Positions 50,283 to 60,344 of a DNA stretch of 64,000 nucleotides are shown piece after piece. This DNA is from Atopobium sp. oral taxon 199 str. F0494 (lineage in GTDB: Bacteria; Actinomycetota; Coriobacteriia; Coriobacteriales; Atopobiaceae): the NCBI RefSeq assembly GCF_000411555.1, contig NZ_KE150486.1:434001-498000 (forward strand), read 5' to 3'. Numbering within the stretch: the stretch's first letter is position 1; the number at the start of each line of letters is the position of its first letter. The notes below the pieces were generated by a model. It had not been told where the DNA came from and searched no databases. It saw only the letters and a list, made by a program, of their open reading frames with translations. Both the position numbers and the translations under genes were made by a program.

Positions 50283-51380
50283 CTACCAGCGCCCAAGACT
50301 TGCAGTGCAGGAAAAGAACATGTAGGCCATGAGCGCCCATATGATGCCCGTAGCAGCTCCGTTGATTGCGGCGTTGCCAAGATTTCTCCACCAGCGCGGC
50401 GAGCGTTTAACGCCGTCGATAATGATATTGCGAACGCCGAAAACAGCGAGCATGATAACGATAATAGCGCCGATGAGTGAAGCTCCTGTTGCGATGTCAA
50501 CCGCAAAAAACGGAAGAGCCATGCCAATAGCGCGCGCTCCCATAGATTGACGCAGGGTAACCTGTTCCTCAGGAATGCGGACCCTGACCACAAAATCGCC
50601 TGTTTTTGAGCCGTTGGTACCCGCATTTCCCTTGTTTTCAAGGCGAATCTCGTCCCCATCGTGGGCATGCGCCGGAATATCAACTACGATCTCGCTCGCG
50701 GAGAGCACGCGACCTGTTCCGCTGCACGCATCGCAGGGGTCAGCCACCACATGTCCGGTACCTTCGCACTCAGGGCACTCCATCTCAACGGTTCCAAAGC
50801 CAAAAATACCCGACAGGTCAACGTGAATGTGACCAGTGCCGCCACAGGTGGGACACGTTGAAGACGCTTCGCTATGGTGCACTGAGCCATAGCCATGACA
50901 AACCTCACAGGCGGCAAAGCGCTGATAGGTAATTCCTTTACGCACTCCTTTTTGAGCCTGCTCAGGCGTAAGTGTAACGTCATACTCAATGTCAGCGCCG
51001 GTCTGAGGCTTGTACGCACGCGAACGGCGTGAATTTCCTGAACGCCACGATGAAAAGTTGACGCCTCCAAAAGGAAAACCCCAGCCAAACGGATCTTGAC
51101 TATATGTGCCCGATCCCGCGGGCGAGCCTGAAGGACCATAACCTCCCGCAAAGGGGCTGCCTGAGCGCATCGCATCGTAACGACGGCGTTTATCAGCATC
51201 GGAAAGCACGGCATACGCCTCGGAGACCTCTTTGAAACGCACTTCGGCATCGGGCTCCTTGTTGACATCGGGATGCAGCTTTCGCGCCTTTACCTGGAAA
51301 GCCTTCCGGATCTCCTCAGTGGTCGCGGTCTCCGAGACCTCAAGAATGGCGTAGTAGTCCTTCTCGTTCATTGATGCCAT
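50283..51380 (-). CDS. second DnaJ-like protein with membrane helices at the C-terminus
   Basis: This J-domain protein of 365 residues starts like DnaJ (KDYYAILEVSETATTEEIRK, HPD at 36-38), has a Gly-rich linker and four zinc motifs (CEVCHGYG, CPTCGGTG, CPECEGTG and CDACSGTG), and then one beta domain. Instead of the second C-terminal and dimerisation domains it has two or three hydrophobic helices (about residues 280-320 and 335-358). It is therefore probably a membrane-anchored co-chaperone. GGAGAC precedes the ATG. It sits directly upstream of dnaJ in the same direction, so the pair may have arisen by duplication. Confidence 0.85.
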   Translation of the reverse strand: MASMNEKDYYAILEVSETATTEEIRKAFQVKARKLHPDVNKEPDAEVRFKEVSEAYAVLSDADKRRRYDAMRSGSPFAGGYGPSGSPAGSGTYSQDPFGWGFPFGGVNFSSWRSGNSRRSRAYKPQTGADIEYDVTLTPEQAQKGVRKGITYQRFAACEVCHGYGSVHHSEASSTCPTCGGTGHIHVDLSGIFGFGTVEMECPECEGTGHVVADPCDACSGTGRVLSASEIVVDIPAHAHDGDEIRLENKGNAGTNGSKTGDFVVRVRIPEEQVTLRQSMGARAIGMALPFFAVDIATGASLIGAIIVIMLAVFGVRNIIIDGVKRSPRWWRNLGNAAINGAATGIIWALMAYMFFSCTASLGRW

Positions 51381-51451
51381 GCATTGTCTCCAACCATATG
51401 ATCGAATCGTCGCGAATCAAATCTCGCAAATTGTACCCAGAAACGGCTCCC

Positions 51452-52654
51452 TTAATGCAGATCCCACAGACGACCGTAGAGCTCGTTGCCCATAAGCCAT
51501 CCCATCTCTGTCGGCGCCAGACGTTTTGCATCGTTTTGCGCGAGAAGCTCATCGCGCACGCAGCTCTCAAGCGTCTCGTCCACACACGCCACCCCAAGCG
51601 TTTCACGCGCATGCTGGACGAGCGCCTCCGAAAGCCCCTCTGAAAGACGGGCGCCCAACATGAGGTCTTCAGCAACAGCCTCTCGCGCGCTCAAAAACTC
51701 CACGTCAAAAGCGGTGTCGGCAAGCGTCTTGCCGGCAGCTATCGTACGGCGGTCATCTTGCACTGTCAGACGGACGCGAGCAGCATTGCGCGGAGCTGCG
51801 GGAAGTTGTCTTTGTAGTGAGCGCAGCTTCGCGTATCCTTCAGACGTCAGCATTGAAGCAGCATGGGTTCCCAGCCCCAAATACGGAAGAGCTGTCCAGT
51901 ACGCGATATTATGAAGGCATGCGGCATTGTTTCGCGCGTAGCTCGCTACTTCATAGCGAGCATATCTGGCACCTTCAAGGATCTTCTTGGCCTCCTGCAT
52001 ACGCTCAGCCTGTATCTCCTGATCGTTCCATGCGGCTCCCGTGCGGCGTGCGCGGCGTGCAAGAGGCGTGCCTTCTTCAATCGTCAGTGGATAGATGCTC
52101 ACATGATCTGCACCAAGCTGCAAAAAGGTCAAAAGCGTGTGGCGCCATGTGCGCTCCGTTTGCCCTTCTAAGGCGCACATGAAATCGCATGAAACGTCAA
52201 AATCCAAGGCAAGCGCGGCTTCCACACGCTCAAAGGCTTCCTGAGCCGTATGGATACGACCAAGCAAGGCAAGCTCGCGGTCCTCAAAGCTCTGAACACC
52301 AATAGAGAGGCGCGTTGCTCCGGCCTCGTGTAAGGATGCAAGCACACCGTCGGTAAGCGAATCGGGATTTGCCTCGCAGGACAACTCACGCACCGGCGCG
52401 CTCATCCGTATATGTGACACCAGGCGGCCAAGGGCTTTCCCGAGAAGCGTTGGAGTGCCGCCACCGATATAGGCGCTTTGGCAATCCTCAAGCAGGCCCA
52501 ACTCCTGCGTCTCTTGTATCTGAGACTCAATTGACGCTTGATAGTGCTCCATGAGCGCATCATAAGACGCTGTTTGCCACGAAGCAAAATCGCAGTAGGC
52601 GCACTTCTGCGCGCAGAACGGGATATGCACATAGAGCGCCCTGACGCCACTCAT
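51452..52654 (-). CDS. hemW: radical SAM heme chaperone HemW-like protein
   Basis: HemW is a radical SAM protein related to coproporphyrinogen III dehydrogenase and acts in heme handling. The motif ALYVHIPFCAQKCAYCDFAS has CxxxCxxC. IGGGTPTLL, CEANPDSLT and RLSIGVQSFEDREL are conserved. True HemN carries a further Cys not obvious here, so HemW is preferred. I choose the ATG at 52654 (MSGVRALYVHIPFC), with GGAG about 9 bases upstream. Upstream in-frame ATGs overlap dus. The length is about 400 residues. Confidence 0.85.
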   Translation of the reverse strand: MSGVRALYVHIPFCAQKCAYCDFASWQTASYDALMEHYQASIESQIQETQELGLLEDCQSAYIGGGTPTLLGKALGRLVSHIRMSAPVRELSCEANPDSLTDGVLASLHEAGATRLSIGVQSFEDRELALLGRIHTAQEAFERVEAALALDFDVSCDFMCALEGQTERTWRHTLLTFLQLGADHVSIYPLTIEEGTPLARRARRTGAAWNDQEIQAERMQEAKKILEGARYARYEVASYARNNAACLHNIAYWTALPYLGLGTHAASMLTSEGYAKLRSLQRQLPAAPRNAARVRLTVQDDRRTIAAGKTLADTAFDVEFLSAREAVAEDLMLGARLSEGLSEALVQHARETLGVACVDETLESCVRDELLAQNDAKRLAPTEMGWLMGNELYGRLWDLH

Positions 52655-52676
52655 ATGCAGACGCTCCGACCAGCTG

Positions 52677-53774
52677 CTATCTTCCAGCATACTTCTCATG
52701 CTCCGGATTAATCTCATGTGTCACGCAAAAGAAAAGCTCGTCGGCAAGATGTATAAAATCAGACGCGCTCTCGCATCGCACCGACCACCCGCGCCAATAG
52801 GCGGCATGAGGCATGCCTCGAAAATACCAGGCAGACAGGCTTCGCGCACGAGCGATATGGATATGAGCCGCGTCCAAAAGGCGCACGTGCAGTTTGAAGG
52901 CGGAAAGGCGCTGAAAGAGCGTTGGCTGAGGTATAGCCTTGCCCTCAAGAAGCGTTGTGCTTTGCGAGAAAATCCACGGATTTCCGTAGGTACCGCGCGC
53001 AACCATCACCGCGCTCACGCCCGTTTCTGTAAGCGCGCATGCGACATCTTGAGCGCTCATAAGGTCTCCTGAGCCGATGACCGGAATTGACACCGCGTCC
53101 ACAACACGGCTCACACAGCCCCAATCAGCCGTACCCCGATAGAGCTGCGAGGCAAAGCGTCCGTGAACGGTTATAGCCGCCGCCCCCGCCGCCTCCATAG
53201 CGCGGGCGAACTCAGGCGCCTGTTCCTCGCCTTGCAGACGTCCTCGGCGTATCTTGACCGTAACCGGCACGTTTGTCTCTGACAGACAGGCTCTCACGAG
53301 TTCAGCCGCCTGTTTTGGGCTGTCGAGAAGAGCTGACCCCTCCCCTTTTTTGACAACCTTCGGTACGGGACACGCCATATTGATATCAATAAGAGCGAGC
53401 TTTGAGCCAAGACGCTCAGTTATCTGAGCAGTCGCCTCACGAAATTGTTCGGGCTTTGAGCCAAACACCTGAACCGCAATATCCGGTTCCGGCACGAGCG
53501 GATAGACAAGTTCCCAGGTCTTCTCGCCACCAAAGTGAATGCCTGCCACAGAAACCATCTCACTGTAGGCAAGAGCCGCGCCTCCCGCGCGTGCGAGAAG
53601 TCGGTACGCTCCGTCACTCACGCCTGCCATGGGCGCCATGAGAACGGGATTGCGCGCCAAGCGCTCACGCAAATTTACTCCTTGGGCAAAGGGCGCAAGA
53701 TGAGAGGTAAGACCTGCCGAAGTGGCCTCTTGTTTGAGAATTTCAGCTACGTCTGCGCTCACAAAATCACTCAT
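52677..53774 (-). CDS. dus: tRNA-dihydrouridine synthase
   Basis: Dus enzymes are FMN proteins that reduce uridine to dihydrouridine in t[23 protein letters not shown] near the start, the catalytic Cys in [20 protein letters not shown] and [15 protein letters not shown] match the DusB-like group. [10 protein letters not shown] is the flavin site. The start is one of two ATGs (53777 or 53774) overlapping the lepA stop, so it is translationally coupled to lepA. The length is about 365 residues. Confidence 0.9.
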   Translation of the reverse strand: MSDFVSADVAEILKQEATSAGLTSHLAPFAQGVNLRERLARNPVLMAPMAGVSDGAYRLLARAGGAALAYSEMVSVAGIHFGGEKTWELVYPLVPEPDIAVQVFGSKPEQFREATAQITERLGSKLALIDINMACPVPKVVKKGEGSALLDSPKQAAELVRACLSETNVPVTVKIRRGRLQGEEQAPEFARAMEAAGAAAITVHGRFASQLYRGTADWGCVSRVVDAVSIPVIGSGDLMSAQDVACALTETGVSAVMVARGTYGNPWIFSQSTTLLEGKAIPQPTLFQRLSAFKLHVRLLDAAHIHIARARSLSAWYFRGMPHAAYWRGWSVRCESASDFIHLADELFFCVTHEINPEHEKYAGR

Positions 53775-55578
53775 CATCAACGTTCAAAACAGCGAGGAAG
53801 GCCTCCTGGGGAACTTCGACCGAACCAATCTGTTTCATGCGCTTCTTCCCCTCTTTTTGTTTTTCCAGCAGCTTGCGCTTACGGGAAATGTCGCCGCCGT
53901 AGCACTTTGCCAACACGTCTTTGCGGCGGGCACGAACGGTAGAGCGGGAAATAATCTTATTGCCAATCGCGCCTTGAATGGGTACTTCAAAGAGTTGCTG
54001 CGGAATGATGCCCTTTAAGCGGTCGCACAGACCACGCGCAAGACCATATGCCTTGTCTTTGTGCACAATAAACGACAGGGCGTCTACAATGTCGCCCGCA
54101 AGTAAAATGTCCAACTTCACCAAATCAGACGGACGGTAATCGTCAAATTCATAATCAAGCGAAGCGTAGCCTTTGGTACGGCTCTTCAACTGATCAAAGA
54201 AGTCGAGGATGAGCTCGGCCAAGGGGATTGAAAAATGCATCTCAACCGATTTGTCGGTTAAATACACCATATCGTTTGAAACGCCACGGTGATCAATGAT
54301 CAGCTGCATGACCGCGCCTACATACTCCGGAGGTACAATAATTTTCGCCTTGAGATACGGTTCTTCGATGCGATCGATACGCGTCACATCAGGAAGATCT
54401 TGGGGGCTGGTCATCTCAAGCATCGTGCCGTCAGTCTTGTATACGTGATAGTCAACGGAAGGACTTGTCGCAATAAGATCAAGGTCGAACTCGCGTTCAA
54501 GACGCTCCTTGACCACTTCCATATGCAAAAGACCCAGAAATCCCACACGAAAGCCAAAGCCAAGCGCCACTGACGTCTCAGGAGTCCAGGTCAGTGAAGG
54601 ATCGTTCACGCGCAGCTTATCAAGGGCATCGCGGAGATTTTCGTATTGCTTGTTGTCAATGGGAAAAAGTCCCGTAAATACCATAGGCTTCGCTTCTCGA
54701 TATCCCGGCAGGGGCTTCTCGCACGGAACATCACGATACGTCAAGGTATCTCCGACATGCACGGCACCGGGATCCTTCAAACCGGTAACCACATAGCCTA
54801 CCTCGCCGACAGAAAGCGTTTCAAAAGCCACCTCAAGCGGACGCTTGGCGCCTACCTCCTCAACAAGAAACGCTATATTGGCCTGCATCATCATAAGCTG
54901 ATCGCCGGCCTTGATAGAACCGTCAAAAACGCGAACCGTTGCCACTACGCCTCTGAACTGGTCAAAATAAGAGTCCAAAATCAAAGCTTTGAGCGGAGCT
55001 TTCTCGTCCCCTTTTGGCGGAGAGACAAGATAGACAATCGCCTCGAGAAGATCGTGGATACCCTCGCCGGTTTTTCCCGAAACGCAGACCGCATCATCGG
55101 CCGGAATAGCAAGGCTGTCTTCAATCTCCTCTTTTACCTCGTCAGGATGGGCTGAGGGCAAATCTATCTTGTTGATGGCAGGAACGATATCCAGATCAGC
55201 ATTCATGGCAAGCATGGCGTTTGAGACCGTTTGCGCCTCGACGCCCTGCGTGGCGTCAACTACAAGCACCGCGCCCTCGCACGCAGCGAGAGATCGAGAG
55301 ACCTCATAGGTAAAGTCAACGTGTCCCGGCGTATCAATCAGATTGAACTGGTAGCGCTCACCATCGTCCGCGTCGTACATAACGCGAACGGCATTCGACT
55401 TAATGGTAATGCCGCGTTCCCGCTCAATGTCCATAGTGTCAAGCAGCTGGGAGTCCATGTCACGTTCTTCAACGGTATGAGTAAGCTCCAAGATGCGATC
55501 GCTGATGGTCGATTTACCGTGGTCAATGTGCGCAACAATGGAAAAGTTGCGGATATGTGAAGTATCGTATGTATTCAT
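53767..55578 (-). CDS. lepA: elongation factor 4 (LepA)
   Basis: LepA is a ribosomal translocation-type GTPase. The GTPase core has [40 protein letters not shown] and NKIDLP. The LepA-specific C-terminal domain ends in [13 protein letters not shown]. The length of 603 residues is normal. It is divergent from rpsT across about 107 bases, and dus follows with an 8-base overlap. Confidence 0.97.
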   Translation of the reverse strand: MNTYDTSHIRNFSIVAHIDHGKSTISDRILELTHTVEERDMDSQLLDTMDIERERGITIKSNAVRVMYDADDGERYQFNLIDTPGHVDFTYEVSRSLAACEGAVLVVDATQGVEAQTVSNAMLAMNADLDIVPAINKIDLPSAHPDEVKEEIEDSLAIPADDAVCVSGKTGEGIHDLLEAIVYLVSPPKGDEKAPLKALILDSYFDQFRGVVATVRVFDGSIKAGDQLMMMQANIAFLVEEVGAKRPLEVAFETLSVGEVGYVVTGLKDPGAVHVGDTLTYRDVPCEKPLPGYREAKPMVFTGLFPIDNKQYENLRDALDKLRVNDPSLTWTPETSVALGFGFRVGFLGLLHMEVVKERLEREFDLDLIATSPSVDYHVYKTDGTMLEMTSPQDLPDVTRIDRIEEPYLKAKIIVPPEYVGAVMQLIIDHRGVSNDMVYLTDKSVEMHFSIPLAELILDFFDQLKSRTKGYASLDYEFDDYRPSDLVKLDILLAGDIVDALSFIVHKDKAYGLARGLCDRLKGIIPQQLFEVPIQGAIGNKIISRSTVRARRKDVLAKCYGGDISRKRKLLEKQKEGKKRMKQIGSVEVPQEAFLAVLNVDDE

Positions 55579-55584
55579 AGAGAA

Positions 55585-55619
55585 AATAATAGCTCATACC
55601 GGGGGCATCGTGCTATACT
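55585..55619. promoter_or_regulatory. divergent promoter region of lepA and rpsT
   Basis: On the plus strand TGCTATACT (hexamer 55614-55619) is an extended -10 for rpsT. On the minus strand TATTAT (55585-55590) may be the -10 for lepA. Neither has a good -35 hexamer. The two elements are about 25 bases apart, so the promoters would overlap. Confidence 0.45.
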
Positions 55620-55685
55620 TTCAAAGCTGTCCTCATCGTGTCTCAGCGTAGAGGCCTCACATCGTACATTCGAAAGGAACCACAC

Positions 55686-55949
55686 GTGGCTAACATCAAG
55701 TCTCAGAAGAAGCGCATTCTCACCGCTGAGAAGGCACGTCAGCGTAACAAGGCTGTCCGCTCCGAGCTCAAGACCGTCATTAAGCATGTTCGCGTTGCCG
55801 TTGAAGCCGGCGATAAAGACGCCGCTCAGCTTGCAGCTAACAAGGCAGGTCGTCTTCTTGACAAGGCTGCCTCCAAGGGCATCATCCACAAGAACCAGGC
55901 GGCCAAGCGCAAGAGCGGTGTTCAGAAACTCGTCAATACGCTTTCATAA
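55686..55949 (+). CDS. rpsT: 30S ribosomal protein S20
   Basis: S20 binds 16S rRNA in the small subunit. The protein of 87 residues begins [20 protein letters not shown] and has the expected [18 protein letters not shown] stretch. The start is GTG at 55686 with AAAGGAA upstream. It is one of three plus-strand genes and has its own promoter and terminator. holA converges on it, as in many bacteria where holA and rpsT are neighbours. Confidence 0.96.
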   Translation: MANIKSQKKRILTAEKARQRNKAVRSELKTVIKHVRVAVEAGDKDAAQLAANKAGRLLDKAASKGIIHKNQAAKRKSGVQKLVNTLS

Positions 55950-55968
55950 AGTGCACAGCACGCCGCAC

Positions 55969-56955
55969 TCATTGCACTGTCAAGGCGGACTCTTCGGAGT
56001 TCGCCTTTTTCTTACACATCTGCATAATCAGCTTCAGCATAACGGTCTTCTCGTCACCACCGCTTTTTAATTCCCGCTCGCAATAGGCGCAGGTGGCGAG
56101 AAGCCCCTCAAGCTCACCGGGCTTAAAAGCAGAAGCCCACGCGGTGTAGCTTCGAACTTGCCAATACTGTTTTTTTAATTCTGCGGCAAGACACGCCGTC
56201 TCTCCCCGGCTGCTCAATGATGAAGCGCAAATAAGCTCTCGTACACGCGTTGTAATGAGCGTTAAAAGACCCAGCGGGCTCTTATCGGGCAGCATCTCAT
56301 ACAACTCAAGTGAGCGCGGTAAATTCCGAGATGAGAGGCTGTCCAAGAATGTCCAAGGCTTTACCTCAGCGGTACGAACAACATGCTGTTCCACAAAAGA
56401 AACTGTTACCATCTGACCATTGCCGAGCGCGGCAAGTGTTTTGAGCTGCGCGTCTAGCATAACCGTTGAATCTCCCACTCGATTGATTAGTTCTTGAGCG
56501 GCAGAATCATCAATCGAAAACCCGTGGCTTTTTGCGAGATTTTGAACGTATAAAGAAAGCTCAGACGATTTCATAGAAGCGCACTCAACGATTGCCTTCT
56601 TGTCAATTTTTGCTATCGCCTTATACAACCTAGTAGTTTTCGCAAGTGTTTGCGCGGTCAGCAAAAGCGTTGTAGCGGGATTTGGATTATCAAGATAGCG
56701 TACCAACGCGTCAGAGGCAATCTTGGGAAGCTTGTCAGCCTCTCTTACGATCACAACGCGAAAACTATCTCCTAAAGGCATCGTCTGAAGGGCAGAAACA
56801 AGAGCCTCGGGCGTAGTGTCAGTGCCGGAAAATTCATCGAGGTTAAACGTGGCAAAAGACTCATCAAGACGTCCCTTCAATCGTGCAATCGTCTTGTTCC
56901 TCTTGAGCTCATTGGGGCCAACTGCCAGATACGCCGGAAGAAGACCTTGTGCCAT
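55969..56955 (-). CDS. holA: DNA polymerase III delta subunit
   Basis: The delta subunit opens the sliding clamp in the clamp loader. LLPAYLAVGPNELKRNKTIA and LKGRLDE at the start, ALQTMPLGDSFRVVIVREAD and RVGDSTVMLDAQLKTLA in the middle match HolA. The length is 328 residues. The last codons overlap the terminator of the converging rpsT. comEC lies upstream, the usual comEC-holA-rpsT order. Confidence 0.92.
   Translation of the reverse strand: MAQGLLPAYLAVGPNELKRNKTIARLKGRLDESFATFNLDEFSGTDTTPEALVSALQTMPLGDSFRVVIVREADKLPKIASDALVRYLDNPNPATTLLLTAQTLAKTTRLYKAIAKIDKKAIVECASMKSSELSLYVQNLAKSHGFSIDDSAAQELINRVGDSTVMLDAQLKTLAALGNGQMVTVSFVEQHVVRTAEVKPWTFLDSLSSRNLPRSLELYEMLPDKSPLGLLTLITTRVRELICASSLSSRGETACLAAELKKQYWQVRSYTAWASAFKPGELEGLLATCAYCERELKSGGDEKTVMLKLIMQMCKKKANSEESALTVQ
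55982..56012 (+). terminator. rpsT terminator inside the end of holA
   Basis: AGGCGGACTC-TTCG-GAGTTCGCCT is a ten-pair stem with one wobble and a UUCG tetraloop, followed by TTTTC. It ends rpsT on the plus strand and lies within the last codons of holA on the other strand. Confidence 0.88.
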
Positions 56956-56997
56956 ACCCTACCTCCCTAGACCTGCTTGCCTCTCTACTTTACACGC

Positions 56998-59382
56998 TTA
57001 CCGATGTTTGTGCTGCGTGCGCACGCGCGGGCCGTCGCGTCCAGGCCCAACCGTCACATCTCCGTCATCCTTTGTGCAATAAAAGGCTGAACCGCTCTCC
57101 TCAAGTGTAGCTACGCATTGCGGTTTGGGATGGCCAAACTTGTTGTTTTTTCCAGCGCTTGCAACAGCCACCTCAGGCTTTAAGACATGTGCTTGCGCAG
57201 AAGTAATCGAGCGAGCAGAACCGTGATGTCCTACTTTGAGAAAATCGATGTCGCCAACGTCTCCCCTCCGCAGCGCTTCTCCTGTCCTGTCTTCTTCGGC
57301 ATCGCCGGTAAAAAGCGCATTCAGCGAATTGCCGGCGCTGTCATGATACGATGCGAGCATTTCAATCGAATCGGTGTTTTCATTTCCCGTTACCTCACCA
57401 ACAGGAGATATCACATTCATATGGAACCGACCTACCGAGAGCTTCTCTTTGTATACGACTTCTCGTGAGGCCTTACCCGTCAGCTGCATAATCGCCGTTT
57501 TCAGCCATTTCTGTTCATGCGCGTTGACGCCGTGCGCGACAATAACTTCTTCGCAAGGTATCTGACCAACTAAATCATCAACGCCGCCTACATGGTCCAT
57601 ATCAAGATGAGTCAAAAGTACCGAATCAATATGAAAAACATGCTGCCGCTGCAGCGCGTCAAGCACCGCTTCATCAGGGCTTGTATCAATGAGCATCGAT
57701 GAAGCGCCATCTGTCACCAAAATGGCGTCGCCCTGTCCGATGTCCATCACGCAAATGCGCGCAGGCGCGAAATAGCGCCATCTCACAAAATAACACGCGC
57801 AGCTCAGCACTACACACACCGTACCCACAAGAATCACACGCGGGCGAATAGACGGCCACCATACCAGCACCAATGCCGATACAATACAAGACACAGCCCA
57901 AAGAAGGCTTGACGGCGCCTCAACTGCTACACTTGCGACAGGAATATGTGCAAGAGCCTGCACGATGAAATAGAACGCCGCTCCTATAATGTCGATACAA
58001 CCAAGCACGACCGCGCATACACCGGGGATTTTCATGGTGGCGCATACAAGAAACCCCAAGACGACCAACGCACTGAAAAAACTTACGGCAAGCGCATTTG
58101 CAAGAGGAGCAATGAGGGAAAATTGTCCGAACACCGCTATAGAGACAGGAAGGGTCACAAGTTGCGCGGTCAGAGAAGCGGCTATGGTATCGCCTTCTAT
58201 TTTGAGCAGTGTATTACAGGCCTTGCGAAAACCCGCAGGCCCCGAAGACAACGGTAAACGCGGCGTTACCAAGCGGACTCCATAGCGAATATACGAACCG
58301 TAAAGCATGAGTCCAAAGACGCTGCAAAGCGAGAGTAAAAATGAAACCGATTCGCAGGTTTGAGGATGCAACAACACCATCACCAGTGCGATAACACAGC
58401 TGGACGTCAAAGAATTTTTTCTTCTCCCCACAGCTTCTGATCCGCATGAGGCAACAACTAAGAGCCATGCGCGAAGAGCTGAAACGGGAAACCCGCAAAG
58501 CACGACAAAACACCCTGTTGCGCACAGCTTCACGGCATTTCTCGCTAAAGGGCGCATGAAAAGCCTTTTCAATATCAGCTCGAGCAGCAAGGCGAGAAGC
58601 GCCAAATGAGATCCGGAGACTGATACCAAATGTGAGAGGCCACAATACATAAACGGCCTTTGCAGCTTGAGTTCTCGATAAGCCTCTCTATAGCCGCATA
58701 CGCATCCCGCAACAAGAGCCCTCCCCGCTGATTGCGCAGGCTCAAGCGTCTTCAGAATCTCTTTTCGCAGGCGATAAATTTCTCCCCTCACACCCTTTGA
58801 CTCAAACGCCTTCACTACCTTTACCACACGCACCGAACCCGCAATCCCCTGCAGCCAGCTCTTCCTGCCCGCTTCTCCCTCTTTGTAGGAACGATAGCGG
58901 CCAATGCACTGTATATGGGTACCCACATCATATTCACGCCCCGTCAGCAGTAAAACAGAGCCTTGAAGCTGTCCGTCTTGATACACGTCTGCCGTGCCCT
59001 TCCATGACGACTCCCCTTTTTGCATATCGCTTGTAAGGACATACTCATAGCGAGAAGGAGCGGTGCGCGTAAATGACTCATCAGAGTGAAGCAGTCCTTG
59101 ATACGCTATGTACGCAGCAAAAGATGACGCGAGAATACTCGCAACTATCATGGCTACCACAACAACTGAGCCGTGCCGAACAAAACAAACGACACCCAGA
59201 CAAGCTCCTCCCAGACATACCAAGCCGATACCAAGCAAAGCCTGATGAGAGCATCCCTGTTCCAAAAGCAGACGAGCGCTCACCAGGGCGGCAATAAGAA
59301 CATACAGCAGTGGAGGAACCGCTGGACGCTGAGGTTTCATGACCTTACGCTGCGATTTTGCAAATTTAAGACACGCAGACAT
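56998..59382 (-). CDS. comEC: competence protein ComEC (DNA uptake channel)
   Basis: ComEC is the inner-membrane channel that lets single-stranded DNA into the cytoplasm during transformation. After N-terminal helices and a soluble loop comes the Competence domain (GLSHLVSVSGSHLALLALLL, with many helices). The C-terminal metallo-beta-lactamase-like domain (VMDIGQGDAILVTDGASSML, TLDMDHVGGVDDL-like LLTHLDMDHVGGVDDLV) may degrade the second strand. The length of 794 residues is full. The ATG at 59382 overlaps the comEA end by 17 bases, and an ATG at 59340 is an alternative. comEA lies directly upstream. Confidence 0.93.
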   Translation of the reverse strand: MSACLKFAKSQRKVMKPQRPAVPPLLYVLIAALVSARLLLEQGCSHQALLGIGLVCLGGACLGVVCFVRHGSVVVVAMIVASILASSFAAYIAYQGLLHSDESFTRTAPSRYEYVLTSDMQKGESSWKGTADVYQDGQLQGSVLLLTGREYDVGTHIQCIGRYRSYKEGEAGRKSWLQGIAGSVRVVKVVKAFESKGVRGEIYRLRKEILKTLEPAQSAGRALVAGCVCGYREAYRELKLQRPFMYCGLSHLVSVSGSHLALLALLLELILKRLFMRPLARNAVKLCATGCFVVLCGFPVSALRAWLLVVASCGSEAVGRRKNSLTSSCVIALVMVLLHPQTCESVSFLLSLCSVFGLMLYGSYIRYGVRLVTPRLPLSSGPAGFRKACNTLLKIEGDTIAASLTAQLVTLPVSIAVFGQFSLIAPLANALAVSFFSALVVLGFLVCATMKIPGVCAVVLGCIDIIGAAFYFIVQALAHIPVASVAVEAPSSLLWAVSCIVSALVLVWWPSIRPRVILVGTVCVVLSCACYFVRWRYFAPARICVMDIGQGDAILVTDGASSMLIDTSPDEAVLDALQRQHVFHIDSVLLTHLDMDHVGGVDDLVGQIPCEEVIVAHGVNAHEQKWLKTAIMQLTGKASREVVYKEKLSVGRFHMNVISPVGEVTGNENTDSIEMLASYHDSAGNSLNALFTGDAEEDRTGEALRRGDVGDIDFLKVGHHGSARSITSAQAHVLKPEVAVASAGKNNKFGHPKPQCVATLEESGSAFYCTKDDGDVTVGPGRDGPRVRTQHKHR

Positions 59383-60121
59383 AGTCTTTTATTCGCTCAA
59401 ATTTTTTCTCGCCAATCCCTGAGACCCTCATGAGATCTTCCGGCGTGCTAAAGGGACCGTTTTTAAGACGGTCTTTGACAATCGTTTGAGCCATCGACTC
59501 CCCAATCCCAGGAAGGCTCATGAGTTCCTTTTCATCAGCCGTATTGAGGTTGACAAGAGAAGGCTCAGCATTTGCCTCAGAGCTTGTGCCCGAAGTGCCC
59601 GAGGGAGATGATTGACCAAAAGCCTGCTTTTCTCCTTTTGCGGGAACGTGGAACTTCTCGCCATCTTTGATGAGAGCAGCAAGGTTCAGCTCTGATATGT
59701 CCGCTTCATCGGTAGGACCTCCCGCAGCCTCAAGAGCATCGTTGAGGCGAGGTGGAGCTTGAGACAGGGTATAGATGCCTGGCGCCGACACAGCGCCATC
59801 AACATATACCACTACAGATGGAGCCTTTTTCTTACGCTCGGTCTCGCTTGACTCAGACGACTGAGAGGACAGCTGAGAAGAGGCTTCTGTGTTCGTTTGA
59901 GCTGCGTCTTCGCTGCGGGCATCCGTCTGCGCTTTTTCGCTTGGCTGTCGAGGGATTACTGACCCATGGGTCACCTGAGAAAATGCAGCTACTCCCAAAA
60001 GCGCCGCCGTAAGTACCCCAAAAAGCCCTATAAGGACTTTTTTGTTTCCGGTAAAACCATATCGTCTCTTAAGCATCGACCACGATGTTTTTGCGGCAGA
60101 TGGTTTTTGCGCCATAGTCAT
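59366..60121 (-). CDS. comEA: competence protein ComEA (DNA receptor)
   Basis: ComEA is the membrane-tethered receptor that binds incoming DNA outside the membrane. One N-terminal helix (about residues 29-49) is followed by a low-complexity Ser/Gln/Glu-rich linker. An SLBB-like domain (VVVYVDGAVSAPGIYTLSQA) and a C-terminal helix-hairpin-helix pair (LVNLNTADEKELMSLPGIGE, DLMRVSGIGEKKFERIKDYV) follow. The ATG at 60121 has AGGAG 5 bases upstream, giving 251 residues. The operon continues into comEC. A perfect palindrome lies upstream at 60252-60278. Confidence 0.93.
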   Translation of the reverse strand: MTMAQKPSAAKTSWSMLKRRYGFTGNKKVLIGLFGVLTAALLGVAAFSQVTHGSVIPRQPSEKAQTDARSEDAAQTNTEASSQLSSQSSESSETERKKKAPSVVVYVDGAVSAPGIYTLSQAPPRLNDALEAAGGPTDEADISELNLAALIKDGEKFHVPAKGEKQAFGQSSPSGTSGTSSEANAEPSLVNLNTADEKELMSLPGIGESMAQTIVKDRLKNGPFSTPEDLMRVSGIGEKKFERIKDYVCVS

Positions 60122-60251
60122 CACCTCTCCTTCTATCGTGAAGGCACAAGGCGATAGCGCCAACTCAAAATCGCATATATGATCTGCCGCTCTGACGGCT
60201 TGCTGACTGATATATGACGAGAAACCGCAAAATGCCAGAACAAACTTGTCC

Positions 60252-60278
60252 TATTACACAGAGTTTCTCTGTGTAATA
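60252..60278. promoter_or_regulatory. perfect 27-base palindrome between thiI and comEA
   Basis: TATTACACAGAG-TTT-CTCTGTGTAATA has perfect 12-base arms. It lies about 130 bases upstream of comEA, between the thiI terminator and comEA. No U-run follows on the minus strand, so it is probably an operator or RNA hairpin rather than a second terminator. The rest of this gap shows no gene. Confidence 0.45.
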
Positions 60279-60303
60279 ACAGATTATCTTGCCTGTCGCC
60301 GAT

Positions 60304-60341
60304 ACAAAACTACCTCTCACCGAAAGCAGTAAGAGGTAGTG
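60304..60341 (-). terminator. intrinsic terminator of thiI
   Basis: On the minus strand ACTACCTCTTAC and GTGAGAGGTAGT form a twelve-pair stem with one wobble and an eight-base loop, followed by TTTTG. It lies directly after the thiI stop and separates thiI from comEA-comEC. Confidence 0.85.
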
Positions 60342-60344
60342 CAC

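Noticed and set aside
49140-50480. Plus-strand open frame of 446 codons opposite dnaJ
   Set aside because: It is antisense to the DnaJ zinc domain, has no family features, and is composed of repetitive anti-codon patterns.
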